Shown here one piece after another: positions 1-7,034 of a DNA stretch of 8,825 nt; the first letter of the stretch is position 1, and every line of letters starts with the position of its first letter. Source of the stretch: Solirubrobacteraceae bacterium (GTDB lineage: Bacteria; Actinomycetota; Thermoleophilia; Solirubrobacterales; Solirubrobacteraceae). A program made the translations under genes and the position numbers. Below the pieces are notes generated by a model that saw nothing but the letters and a program-made list of their open reading frames with translations, did no database searches and was not told where the DNA came from. The stretch spans positions 1-8,825 of the forward strand of contig JADGIB010000143.1 of the NCBI GenBank assembly GCA_019683665.1, in the 5' to 3' direction.

Positions 1-726
1 GCACTGGGTGGCGAACTCGTCGTTCAGCGCCCTCGTGATCGGCTCGCTGGCCGAGACCTCGTCGGCGGTGATGACGAGGACGTTCGCCTTGCCGTCGCTC
101 TTGGCGATCGCCCAGTCGGCCAGCAGCCGGCCGACGGTCTCGAACGGCACGGTGCTGAAGCCGGTGATGTACGGCAGGACCTCCTCCGGCGGCTGGGTGC
201 CGTCCTGGTAGAAGTGCGTGATCGTCACCGGGATGCCGGCCTCCTTGGCCCGCTTCAGCTGCGGGACCAGGAGCTTCGGGTCCGGCGAGCCCTGGAGGTT
301 GATGATGTCGACCTTCTGGGCGATCGCCTGGTTCATGCCGTCGGCCCACTGGTTCGGCGTGCCGTCGTTGCGGAACTCGGTGAACTTGAGCCCCGCCTCC
401 TTGGCGATCCGCTCCATCACCTTGTCGGTGTCGACGAAGAAGGGGATCTGGGAGCTGATCGGGATGTTGAAGATGTGCTTGCCCTTCAGGGACGGCACGT
501 CGACGGGCTCGGCGTCCGCGAGCGCGAACTGCGGGACCTTCGAGTACTCGTCGATCTGCTGCTGCGCGTGAGCCACGCCGTCGCTGACGGCCTCCTGCGT
601 CGCTCCGCCCCCTCCGGTCGAGCCGCCGTCGTCGTCCCCGCTCCCGCAGGCGGCGACCGGCAGTGCGATGGCCAGCATCGCCATCAGCGCACCCACGCGC
701 CGTGGCCACAGCGAACCGTGATGCAC
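1..726 (-). CDS. Sugar-type ABC transporter substrate-binding lipoprotein, C-terminus off the left edge
   Basis: This is the N-terminal 242 residues of a periplasmic-binding-protein-type solute receptor (RbsB-like, Peripla_BP_4 class), which would capture a small solute outside the membrane for an ABC importer. Residues 11-27 form a lipoprotein signal with two arginines (9-10), a hydrophobic stretch and lipobox VAAC, with lipidated Cys27. A Gly/Asp/Ser-rich linker (28-45) follows. The domain proper begins near residue 82 (KHIFNIPISSQIPFF) and shows the alternating strand/helix pattern of the family (VDIINLQG, GIPVTITH, ANVLVITADE). The GTG start at 726 is chosen because a near-perfect AAGGAGG lies 9 nt upstream. 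An ATG at 684 would leave only about 12 residues before the lipobox cysteine. The solute cannot be read from sequence; a sugar is the usual family ligand. The permease and ATPase are presumably beyond the left edge. The upstream GntR-type operator suggests metabolite-controlled expression. Confidence 0.9.
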   Translation of the reverse strand, partial: MHHGSLWPRRVGALMAMLAIALPVAACGSGDDDGGSTGGGGATQEAVSDGVAHAQQQIDEYSKVPQFALADAEPVDVPSLKGKHIFNIPISSQIPFFVDTDKVMERIAKEAGLKFTEFRNDGTPNQWADGMNQAIAQKVDIINLQGSPDPKLLVPQLKRAKEAGIPVTITHFYQDGTQPPEEVLPYITGFSTVPFETVGRLLADWAIAKSDGKANVLVITADEVSASEPITRALNDEFATQC

Positions 727-735
727 CTCGTCCTT

Positions 736-742
736 CCTCCTT
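736..742 (-). promoter_or_regulatory. Strong Shine-Dalgarno for the lipoprotein gene
   Basis: AAGGAGG on the minus strand ends 9 nt before the GTG at 726. It is the best ribosome binding site in the window and decides the start of the lipoprotein gene in favour of GTG over the internal ATG at 684. Confidence 0.8.
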
Positions 743-753
743 ACCCGATGGTC

Positions 754-771
754 CGCATACCTTTGTATACG
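754..771. promoter_or_regulatory. Putative GntR-family operator upstream of the lipoprotein gene
   Basis: Plus-strand sequence is CGCATACCTTTGTATACG: hexamers GCATAC and GTATAC separated by 4 bp, with C and G at the outer ends. The reverse complement, CGTATACAAAGGTATGCG, matches the site just upstream of the GntR gene (1683-1700) in hexamer type, spacing and end bases. It lies between a candidate promoter (782-811) and the Shine-Dalgarno, so a bound protein would block the start of transcription. That the GntR protein at 958-1671 binds here is inference; GTATAC-containing sites are common among FCD-type GntR regulators. Confidence 0.6.
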
Positions 772-781
772 GTTGTGCGCG

Positions 782-811
782 AGCGTACTCAGATGGACGC
801 CGCGTTGTCAA
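782..811 (-). promoter_or_regulatory. Candidate promoter for the lipoprotein gene
   Basis: A perfect TTGACA (-35) occurs on the minus strand at 811-806, followed after 18 bp by TACGCT (787-782), a weak -10 fitting only TAnnnT. Transcription would begin around 775 and run straight into the GYATAC operator at 754-771. The -35 lies within a 14-bp inverted repeat at 805-818. Support is the exact -35 and the placement; the -10 is poor. Confidence 0.4.
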
Positions 812-882
812 TCGACAAGCGGGCGACCCGCGCTGGCCAACACGTCGGACCCCGGTGTCTCGGTTCTCGGGCACGCCGACGC

Positions 883-896
883 CCCGCCGAAGCGGG
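883..896 (-). other. Small UUCG-type hairpin downstream of the GntR gene
   Basis: On the minus strand CCCGC-TTCG-GCGGG forms a 5-bp stem closed by C-G around a UUCG tetraloop, a very stable RNA fold. It follows the larger hairpin at 907-934 and could act with it in ending GntR transcription. It has no U tract. Confidence 0.35.
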
Positions 897-906
897 CGGC
901 GACGAC

Positions 907-934
907 GGCGCGCGCGGACCGCGCCGCGCGCGCC
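907..934 (-). terminator. Hairpin terminator after the GntR gene
   Basis: A perfect 11-bp inverted repeat (GGCGCGCGCGG and its complement CCGCGCGCGCC) with a 6-nt loop lies about 23 bp beyond the GntR stop codon. There is no run of T after the stem, so it does not fit the classical intrinsic model, but U-less GC hairpins after stop codons are common in high-GC actinobacteria. It separates the GntR transcript from the downstream lipoprotein gene, which has its own candidate promoter. Confidence 0.55.
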
Positions 935-957
935 GGCCACGGGCGGCGGGGCGGGGA

Positions 958-1671
958 TCAGCCGGGCAGGCCGTCGCCCGACTCGTCCGTGGCGAGCTTG
1001 GCCAGGACGATGTCGCGCCCGTAGAGCAGGTGGTCGTGCCAGAGCCGCTCGGCGCGGTCTCGGTCGTGGTCGCGCAGGGCGGCGAGCAGCTCGTCGTGGG
1101 CCGCGGCCGAGCGCTCGCGGTTGTCCTCGTCGTACCAGAGCTGCGCGCGGTACAGCAGCGGCGTCAGCACGAGGCTGGAGACCGTCCGCTCGAGGGCGGG
1201 GCTGCGCGCGGCGCGGATGACGAGCTGGTGGAAGCGCTGGTTGAGCTGCGTGATGCGCCGCAGGCGGTCGAGGTCGGGCTCGAGGCGGTGCGCTTCGGTC
1301 TCGCGGACCATGTCGGCCTGGACGCGGGCCATCTGCTCGATCTCGTAGTCGGTCACGCGCTCGGCGGCGAGCCGGGCGCCGTAGCTCTCGATGTGCGCGC
1401 GCAGCGAGTAGATGTCGGCGATCTCGTCGCCGGAGAACGTGCGCACCGAGAGGCTGCGGCCGGTCCGCTCGAGCAGGTTCTCGCGCTCCAGGCGCAGGAG
1501 CGCCTCGCGGACCGGGGTGCGGCTCATGTTCAGGGTCTTGGCGACGCGCTCCTCGACGATGACGTCGCCCGGCATGAGCGAGCCGTCGAGGATGTCGCGC
1601 CGGACGCGGTCGTAGGCCTCGTCGCTGGTCGACAGGCGCCGGCCGCCCGAGAGGGAACGCCGCGAGCTCAA
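958..1671 (-). CDS. GntR-family transcriptional regulator, FCD (FadR C-terminal) subfamily
   Basis: A 237-residue DNA-binding repressor or activator of the FadR/FCD class, normal length for the family. Residues 16-75 are the winged helix-turn-helix, with the diagnostic recognition helix SRTPVREALLRLERE (50-64) and the wing near 69-78. Residues 83-225 form the all-helical FCD ligand domain, with the expected metal/ligand positions N144 and H148 (NQRFH), H192 (AAHDELLAAL) and H212/H214 (WHDH). Members typically sense small carboxylates or sugar acids, often through a bound divalent metal. The start is TTG at 1671: no ATG or GTG lies in frame before the helix-turn-helix, and no clear Shine-Dalgarno precedes it. 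It lies directly upstream of, and in the same orientation as, the solute-binding lipoprotein gene, and both have a matching operator-like site, which suggests self-regulation and control of the importer. The effector is unknown. Confidence 0.93.
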   Translation of the reverse strand: MSSRRSLSGGRRLSTSDEAYDRVRRDILDGSLMPGDVIVEERVAKTLNMSRTPVREALLRLERENLLERTGRSLSVRTFSGDEIADIYSLRAHIESYGARLAAERVTDYEIEQMARVQADMVRETEAHRLEPDLDRLRRITQLNQRFHQLVIRAARSPALERTVSSLVLTPLLYRAQLWYDEDNRERSAAAHDELLAALRDHDRDRAERLWHDHLLYGRDIVLAKLATDESGDGLPG

Positions 1672-1682
1672 GGCAGGGTTTT

Positions 1683-1700
1683 CGTATACGACCGCATACG
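1683..1700. promoter_or_regulatory. Putative operator upstream of the GntR gene (autoregulation)
   Basis: Plus-strand sequence CGTATACGACCGCATACG has hexamers GTATAC and GCATAC 4 bp apart, an imperfect palindrome of the same design as the site at 754-771. It also contains the perfect 10-bp palindrome TCGTATACGA (1682-1691). It ends 11 bp before the TTG start at 1671, so binding would directly block the GntR gene. Autoregulation is typical for the family but is inferred here. Confidence 0.6.
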
Positions 1701-1705
1701 GGCGG

Positions 1706-1734
1706 ACTGTAGCGCCCCCGGCGGTCGTTGGACA
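1706..1734 (-). promoter_or_regulatory. Candidate promoter for the GntR gene
   Basis: On the minus strand TGTCCA (1734-1729) and TACAGT (1711-1706) are separated by 17 bp. TACAGT matches four of six -10 bases; the -35 matches three of six. Transcription would start near 1699, inside the operator at 1683-1700, the same promoter-then-operator order proposed for the lipoprotein gene. Weak on sequence alone. Confidence 0.3.
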
Positions 1735-1735
1735 G

Positions 1736-1766
1736 GCCGCCGGGCGCGCGCCGCGCGCCCGGCGGC
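1736..1766 (-). terminator. Strong hairpin terminator after the MarR gene
   Basis: A perfect 14-bp inverted repeat (GCCGCCGGGCGCGC and its complement) around a 3-nt loop begins 16 bp beyond the MarR stop codon. No T tract follows on the minus strand. Position and stability mark it as the probable end of the CNNM-CNNM-MarR transcript. Being a near-perfect palindrome it would also fold in transcripts from the other strand, but no gene there needs it. Confidence 0.65.
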
Positions 1767-1782
1767 GACGGGCGGGCGAGCC

Positions 1783-2310
1783 TCAGCGCGCGGCGTCCCG
1801 CCCCGGCGCGACGTCGCCGCCGGAGGCGCGAACGCGCTCGAGCATCGCCACGAGCGTGCCGAGCTCGGCGTCGTCGAGCGGGTCCATCCCGAAGCGCAGC
1901 GCGTTCAGCGCCTCGGTCGCCGCCGCGGCGACCTCGCGCCCGCGCTCGGTGATCGTCGCCAGCGTCGTGCGCCGGTCGGTCGGGTGCGGCGAGCGGACGG
2001 CCAGCCCGGCCCGCTCCAGGCCGTCGACGAGGTTCGTGACGCTCGTGCGGTGCACCTGCAGGCGCGCCCCCATCTTCCCGAGCGGGAGCGCCCCGCGGCG
2101 GCTGAAGTGCAGGAGCATGAGCGCCTCGTAGCGCGGGAACGTCAGCCCGAACGGCTCGAGCGCCGCGTTCAGGCGGGCGAGGAGGATCTGCTGGACGCGC
2201 ATGATCGACGTCGCCGCCGTCATCTGCGCGGCCGCCGCGGCGCCCCACCGGGCCTCCCACTGGCGGCCCGCCTCGGCGATCGGGTCGAAGCTGAGCGGCG
2301 CGTCGGACAC
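1783..2310 (-). CDS. MarR-family winged helix transcriptional regulator
   Basis: A 175-residue MarR-type dimeric regulator. Helices at residues 10-55 form the dimer interface; the DNA-binding part follows: FPRYEALMLLHFSRRGALPLGKM (59-80), recognition helix VHRTSVTNLVDGLERAGLAV (87-106), and the wing with the family motif DRRTTLATITERGREV (112-127). The reading frame extends upstream in a Arg/Ala-rich stretch that is the shadow of the CNNM gene. The GTG at 2310 is preferred because it lies just before the family-like N-terminus, with GGAAGG 10 nt upstream (2321-2326). It starts only 32 bp after the stop of the CNNM/CBS gene, so the two are very probably co-transcribed. MarR proteins usually respond to small aromatics, oxidants or metals; a link to ion homeostasis would fit its neighbours but is inference. 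Confidence 0.92.
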   Translation of the reverse strand: MSDAPLSFDPIAEAGRQWEARWGAAAAAQMTAATSIMRVQQILLARLNAALEPFGLTFPRYEALMLLHFSRRGALPLGKMGARLQVHRTSVTNLVDGLERAGLAVRSPHPTDRRTTLATITERGREVAAAATEALNALRFGMDPLDDAELGTLVAMLERVRASGGDVAPGRDAAR

Positions 2311-2342
2311 GGCGCAACAGCCTTCCACACCGGGGCGTCGCC

Positions 2343-3403
2343 TCAGCGCCGCCCGCGCACCGCCCGCCGCGCCCCGGCGGTCGCCTCGTCGCGGATCTCG
2401 CCGACGAGCTCCTCGAGCACGTCCTCGAGCGCGACGACGCCGAGCAGCTCGCCGTCGGCGGCCTCGACGCGGGCCAGGTGCGCACCGGTGCGCTGCATCC
2501 GGGCCAGGATCGCGCGCAGCCGGTCGTCGACCGAGACGGTCGGCATCGGCCGGATCCACGACGGCGCGATCGGCCGGTTGCGGTGGCGGTCCTCGAACTC
2601 GAGGACGTCCTTGAGGTGCAGGTAGCCGATCATGAGCCCGTCGCGGCGGACCGGGAAGCGCGAGTAGCCGGTCCGGGCCGCGACCTGCTCCAGCTCGGCC
2701 GGGGTGACGTCGTGCTCGACGGTGACGAGGCCGTCGAGCGGCAGCAGCACCGAGCGGGCGTCGCGCTCCTCGAACGTGAGCGCGCCGACGAGCAGCCGGC
2801 CCTCGTGCTGGTCGAGCAGGCCCTCGCGGCGCGACTCCTCGACGAGGGCGGCGACCTCGTCGCGGGTGAACGCGCTCGTGACCTCGTCGCGCGGGGTGAT
2901 CCCGACCGCGCGCAGCGTCACGTTCGCGATCCAGTTCAGCGACGCGATCGCCGGGCGCAGCACCCGCACGACCGCCGCCAGGATCGGGGCGAGCACCAGC
3001 GCCGAGCGCTCCGGGCCCGCGAGCGCGAGGTTCTTCGGGACCATCTCGCCGAGGACGACGTGCAGGAAGCTGACGAGCGCGAGCGCGATCGCGAACGCGA
3101 CCGGGTGGACGAGCGCGCCCGGCAGGCCGACCGCCTCGAACGGCCCCTCGAGGAGATGGGCGATCGCCGGCTCGCCGAGGTAGCCGAGGCCGAGCGAGCA
3201 GATCGTGATGCCGAGCTGGGCGCCGGCCATCATGAGCGACACGCGCTCCATCGCGCGCAGCGTGAGCCGGGCGACCCGGTTGCCCTCGTCGGCGCGCGGC
3301 TCGATGACCGACCGCCGGGCCGAGACGAGCGCGAACTCGGCGCCGACGAAGAACGCGTTCGCAGCCAGCAGGACCAGCGACAGGACGATGGCCCAGAACG
3401 TGC

Positions 3404-3407
<4 letters not shown>
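2343..3407 (-). CDS. CNNM/CBS-domain membrane protein, short form lacking the CorC_HlyC domain
   Basis: A 354-residue member of the CNNM/CorB (formerly hemolysin C-like, UPF0053) family, associated with Mg2+ or other divalent-cation export and tolerance. Residues 1-175 are the CNNM (DUF21) membrane domain: first helix FWAIVLSLVLLAANAFFVGAEF (4-25), MAGAQLGITICSLGLGYLGEP (60-80), then FAIALALVSFLHVVLGEMVPKNLA (105-128) with the family-typical GEMVPKN. Residues about 215-338 are a CBS pair (TGYSRFPVRRDG... IGYLHLKDVLEF; LLGVVALEDVLEELVGEI). The protein stops about 16 residues after the second CBS motif, so the usual C-terminal CorC_HlyC domain is absent, unlike its upstream paralogue. The GTG start at 3407 overlaps the stop of the upstream gene (GTGA), indicating translational coupling. 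Transport itself is not shown by sequence. Confidence 0.92.
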
Positions 3408-4759
<1,352 letters not shown>

Positions 4760-4848
4760 CGGGCGCTCACCGCCCGCCCGGTACTCGAGCTTGGATCGTC
4801 GGGTGCGGTCACCGGCCCCGCGAAGGGTAGACGAGCGGGCGGTCGCCC
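4760..4848. other. Gap between ATPase and first CNNM gene
   Basis: This 89-bp gap holds a minus-strand TACCCT (4829-4824, an actinobacterial TAnnnT-like -10 with no good -35), and a perfect 7-bp stem hairpin (4759-4765 with 4771-4777) whose 5-nt loop contains most of the GGTGAG ribosome-binding candidate for the CNNM gene. I see no convincing terminator for the ATPase gene, so read-through into the CNNM genes is possible. Confidence 0.35.
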
Positions 4849-6069
4849 TCAGCCGCCGGGCGGGTCGAGCGCGATGCGGCCCAGCGCCGGCAGGCCGGCG
4901 AGGAAGCGGCGCAGGAGCGGGTCGCCGATGCGCCACGCCCCGCGCGGGCCGTCCTGCTCGACGATCCCGGCGTCGCGCAGGCGGCGCATCGTCCGCGCCG
5001 CCGTCGACGGCTGCAGCCCCTCGTAGAGGACGGCCCCGAGCGCGACCCGCTGAGCGAGCGTCTGGGCGTGGCGGCCGAGCTCGCGAATGAGCTCGAGCGT
5101 CTGCTGGTGGCACAGCGCCTCGCCGCGCATCGCCCGCGGCAGCGCGGCGGCGACGATCGCGTCGTCGAGGTCGCGGCGCAGCTCCTCGACGGCGATCGCG
5201 TGCGCGTGCTGGGCCAGGAGCATCGTCGCGCGCGGGTGCCCGTCCCCGGTGGCGACGAGCCGGTCGAGCGCGGTGTCGGCGATCGCGCAGCCGTCGAGCG
5301 CGAGGCGCTCGCGCAGCCCGGCCCGCCACTCGTCCGGGTGGATCGGCCCGAGGTCGAAGAACGCCCCGAACTGGCTGAGCGCCCGCTCGCTGGGGCCGAA
5401 CAGGCGGCGCATCATGTGCTCGATCGAGCCGGCGAACACGACCGAGACGGCGGGCGCGCGCTGGAGGACGGCGCGCAGCATCTTCGTGACCGCGTCGGGG
5501 TCGCCGAAGCGGCCTCCGGCGATCTCCTGGAACTCGTCGAGGAAGAGGACGAGCCGCCGCCCGTCGGCCTCGGCGATGACGCCGAGGAGCTGGACGGCGG
5601 TGCGCAGCGCCTCGGCCGAGCCGGCCTGGGCGCGGCGCAGCACGAGCGCGAGCTCGAGGTCGATGCCGGCGTCGCCGAGGTCCTGGTGGGCGCGGATCGT
5701 CGCCGCGTCGCTCAGCGCGTCCCACGCGTGCCCGGCGGCGCGGGCGGCGCGGGCGAGCGCGGCGCGCAGGACGGGCCGGTTGGCGAGCGCGGCGAGCGTG
5801 AGCGCCTCGGCGAGCGCGGCGGCGTCGGGGAGCAGGAAGAGGTCGGCGGCGACCGTGTAGGCGCCCTCCTGCGCGCAGACGGCGACGGCGGCGTCGCAGA
5901 CGCTCGTCTTCCCGGTCCGCCGCGGGCCGGCCACGACGAGGTTCGTCCCGCCGAGCAGCGCGGTCGCCATCCGGGTCACGTCGTCGCGCCGCCCGATCAT
6001 CGCGTCGGGGCCGATCGGGGTGTCGGTCGGGAACAGCTCGCTGCTGCCGAGACGGCGCGTAGTGCCCAT
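4849..6069 (-). CDS. P-loop ATPase of the AAA/archaeal-ATPase (STAND-like) type with C-terminal winged helix
   Basis: A 406-residue soluble ATPase resembling the ATPase_2/Orc-Cdc6-like group found in many actinobacterial and archaeal genomes, often as multicopy genes of unknown role. An N-terminal IGRRDDV motif (25-31) precedes Walker A GPRRTGKTS (48-56). Walker B is RRLVLFLDEF (171-180), sensor-1-like VVFAGS is at 210-215, and a GHPR motif (277-280) sits in the helical lid. Residues about 340-390 look like a winged helix (STAARTMRRLRDAGIVEQDG, then WRIGDPLLRRFL), which could bind DNA. No membrane segment or nuclease motif is visible. The ATG at 6069 is the only good start; no Shine-Dalgarno precedes it, and the start codon lies within the palindromic array at 6059-6102. 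It is divergent from modB and 89 bp upstream of the CNNM genes. Function unknown; a regulatory or switch role is inference. Confidence 0.88.
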   Translation of the reverse strand: MGTTRRLGSSELFPTDTPIGPDAMIGRRDDVTRMATALLGGTNLVVAGPRRTGKTSVCDAAVAVCAQEGAYTVAADLFLLPDAAALAEALTLAALANRPVLRAALARAARAAGHAWDALSDAATIRAHQDLGDAGIDLELALVLRRAQAGSAEALRTAVQLLGVIAEADGRRLVLFLDEFQEIAGGRFGDPDAVTKMLRAVLQRAPAVSVVFAGSIEHMMRRLFGPSERALSQFGAFFDLGPIHPDEWRAGLRERLALDGCAIADTALDRLVATGDGHPRATMLLAQHAHAIAVEELRRDLDDAIVAAALPRAMRGEALCHQQTLELIRELGRHAQTLAQRVALGAVLYEGLQPSTAARTMRRLRDAGIVEQDGPRGAWRIGDPLLRRFLAGLPALGRIALDPPGG

Positions 6070-6102
6070 CGCGCACTACGTTAGTGCGCCCAACGCACTA
6101 CG
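6059..6102. repeat. Tandem pair of 22-bp palindromic units over the ATPase start codon
   Basis: Two adjacent 22-bp units (6059-6080 and 6081-6102) agree at 16 of 22 positions, and each is an inverted repeat: GTAGTGC (6059-6065) with GCACTAC (6073-6079), and TAGTGCG (6082-6088) with CGCACTA (6094-6100). Half-sites recur exactly every 22 bp, about two helical turns, so all would face the same side of the helix. The first unit contains the ATPase start codon (6067-6069). This looks like a double operator for a dimeric DNA-binding protein. The ATPase's own winged helix is one candidate binder; an unlinked regulator is equally possible. Confidence 0.7.
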
Positions 6103-6111
6103 GCGAGCGGG

Positions 6112-6141
6112 TTGCCGGTCCTGGCGCCCGCGCGATACGGT
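6112..6141 (+). promoter_or_regulatory. Candidate promoter for modB-modC
   Basis: TTGCCG (6112-6117) and TACGGT (6136-6141) are separated by 18 bp. The -35 matches four of six consensus bases and the -10 fits TAnnnT. Transcription would begin near 6148, giving a leader of about 38 nt before the GTG at 6186. No molybdate-type operator is obvious. Confidence 0.35.
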
Positions 6142-6185
6142 CCTGCCAGCAACCGAGCACCTAACGCCAGGATCCGAGACTCGCC

Positions 6186-7034
6186 GTGACCCGTTCCTCC
6201 CTCGCGGCCGGCGCCGCCCGCGCCGTGCTGGCGCTCGCCGTCGGCGTCACGCTCGCCTTCCTGGCCGTGCCGCTCGTCGCCCTGTTCGCCGAGGTGCCGC
6301 TCACGCGCGTGCCCGGCCTGCTCGGCGACCCGGCGGTGCGCGACGCGATCGCGGTCACCGCGCGCGCGAACGCGGTCGCGAACGTCCTCGTCGTCGCGTT
6401 CGGCACCCCGACGGCGTGGGTGCTCGCGACGCGGCGGTTCCGCGGCCGGTCGCTCGTGCTGACGCTGACCGAGCTCCCGCTCGTCCTCCCGCCCGCGGTG
6501 GCCGGCATCGCGCTGCTCGCCGCGTTCGGCGCCACCGGCCTCCTCGGCCCGGCCCTCGACGGCGCCGGGATCGTCCTGCCGTTCACCGAGTGGGCGGTCG
6601 TCCTCGCGATCGCGTTCGTGGCCAGCCCGTTCTACCTGCGCCAGGCGATCGCGGCGTTCGAGGCCGTCGACCCGGCGCTCGTGGACACGGCCCGGACGCT
6701 CGGCGCGGGCCCGGCGCGGCGCTTCGCCCGGATCGTGCTGCCGCTGGCCGCCGGCGGGCTCGTCGCCGGGTGGGTGCTCGCGTTCGCCCGCGGCATCGGC
6801 GAGTTCGGGGCGACGATCATCTTCGCCGGCAACGTCCGCGGCGTGACGCAGACGATGACGCTGGCGATCTACGAGCAGCTCGACACGAGCCTCGACGTGG
6901 CGATCGCCCTGGCGATCCTCATGCTCGTGCTGAGCGCCGGCGTCCTGCTGACCTACAAGCTGCTGGTGTCATGGCGACGCTCGACGTCGACCTCCACGTC
7001 CCGCTTCGCGACTTCGCCGTCGACCTCCGCCTGA
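6186..7034 (+). CDS. modB: Molybdate-type ABC transporter permease ModB
   Basis: A 282-residue integral membrane permease of the molybdate/tungstate/sulfate importer class (BPD_transp_1). It has hydrophobic segments at about 12-36, 57-80, 91-115, 130-150, 187-205 and 236-258. The cytoplasmic EAA loop that docks the ATPase is clear: EAVDPALVDTARTLGAGPA (159-177) followed by RIVLP; then GIGEFGATIIFAGN (203-216), a conserved feature of ModB-type permeases. The GTG at 6186 is the first start before the first helix; AGGA near 6170 is a weak, distant ribosome site. The last 21 residues (Ser/Thr-rich, after KLLVSWRR) are encoded in the 64-bp overlap with modC and are probably an unconstrained tail. 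It forms an operon with modC. Molybdate is the likely substrate by similarity; tungstate or sulfate cannot be excluded. Confidence 0.9.
   Translation: MTRSSLAAGAARAVLALAVGVTLAFLAVPLVALFAEVPLTRVPGLLGDPAVRDAIAVTARANAVANVLVVAFGTPTAWVLATRRFRGRSLVLTLTELPLVLPPAVAGIALLAAFGATGLLGPALDGAGIVLPFTEWAVVLAIAFVASPFYLRQAIAAFEAVDPALVDTARTLGAGPARRFARIVLPLAAGGLVAGWVLAFARGIGEFGATIIFAGNVRGVTQTMTLAIYEQLDTSLDVAIALAILMLVLSAGVLLTYKLLVSWRRSTSTSTSRFATSPSTSA

Noticed and set aside
2311..2559. Upstream extension of the MarR reading frame to 2559
   Set aside because: The extra 83 residues are Arg-rich shadow sequence inside the CNNM gene; the GTG at 2310 has a ribosome site and begins a normal-length MarR protein.
4849..6069. 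ATPase as part of a toxin-antitoxin or phage-defence module
   Set aside because: No small partner gene, nuclease or effector domain is adjacent; the flanking genes are housekeeping-type transport genes.
4760..6076. A single fused ATPase-CNNM protein in one frame from 6076 to 3404
   Set aside because: The part upstream of 4759 is out of frame with the real ATPase reading and is Arg/Ala-rich low-complexity sequence.
5068..6084. Plus-strand open frame of 338 codons opposite the ATPase
   Set aside because: The minus-strand reading has Walker A, Walker B and a winged helix in order; the plus-strand reading has only charged low-complexity sequence.
6059..6102. CRISPR array or attL/attR-type recombination site
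   Set aside because: Only two contiguous 22-bp units exist, without spacers, and no integrase, transposase or cas gene is in the window; an operator is the simpler reading.
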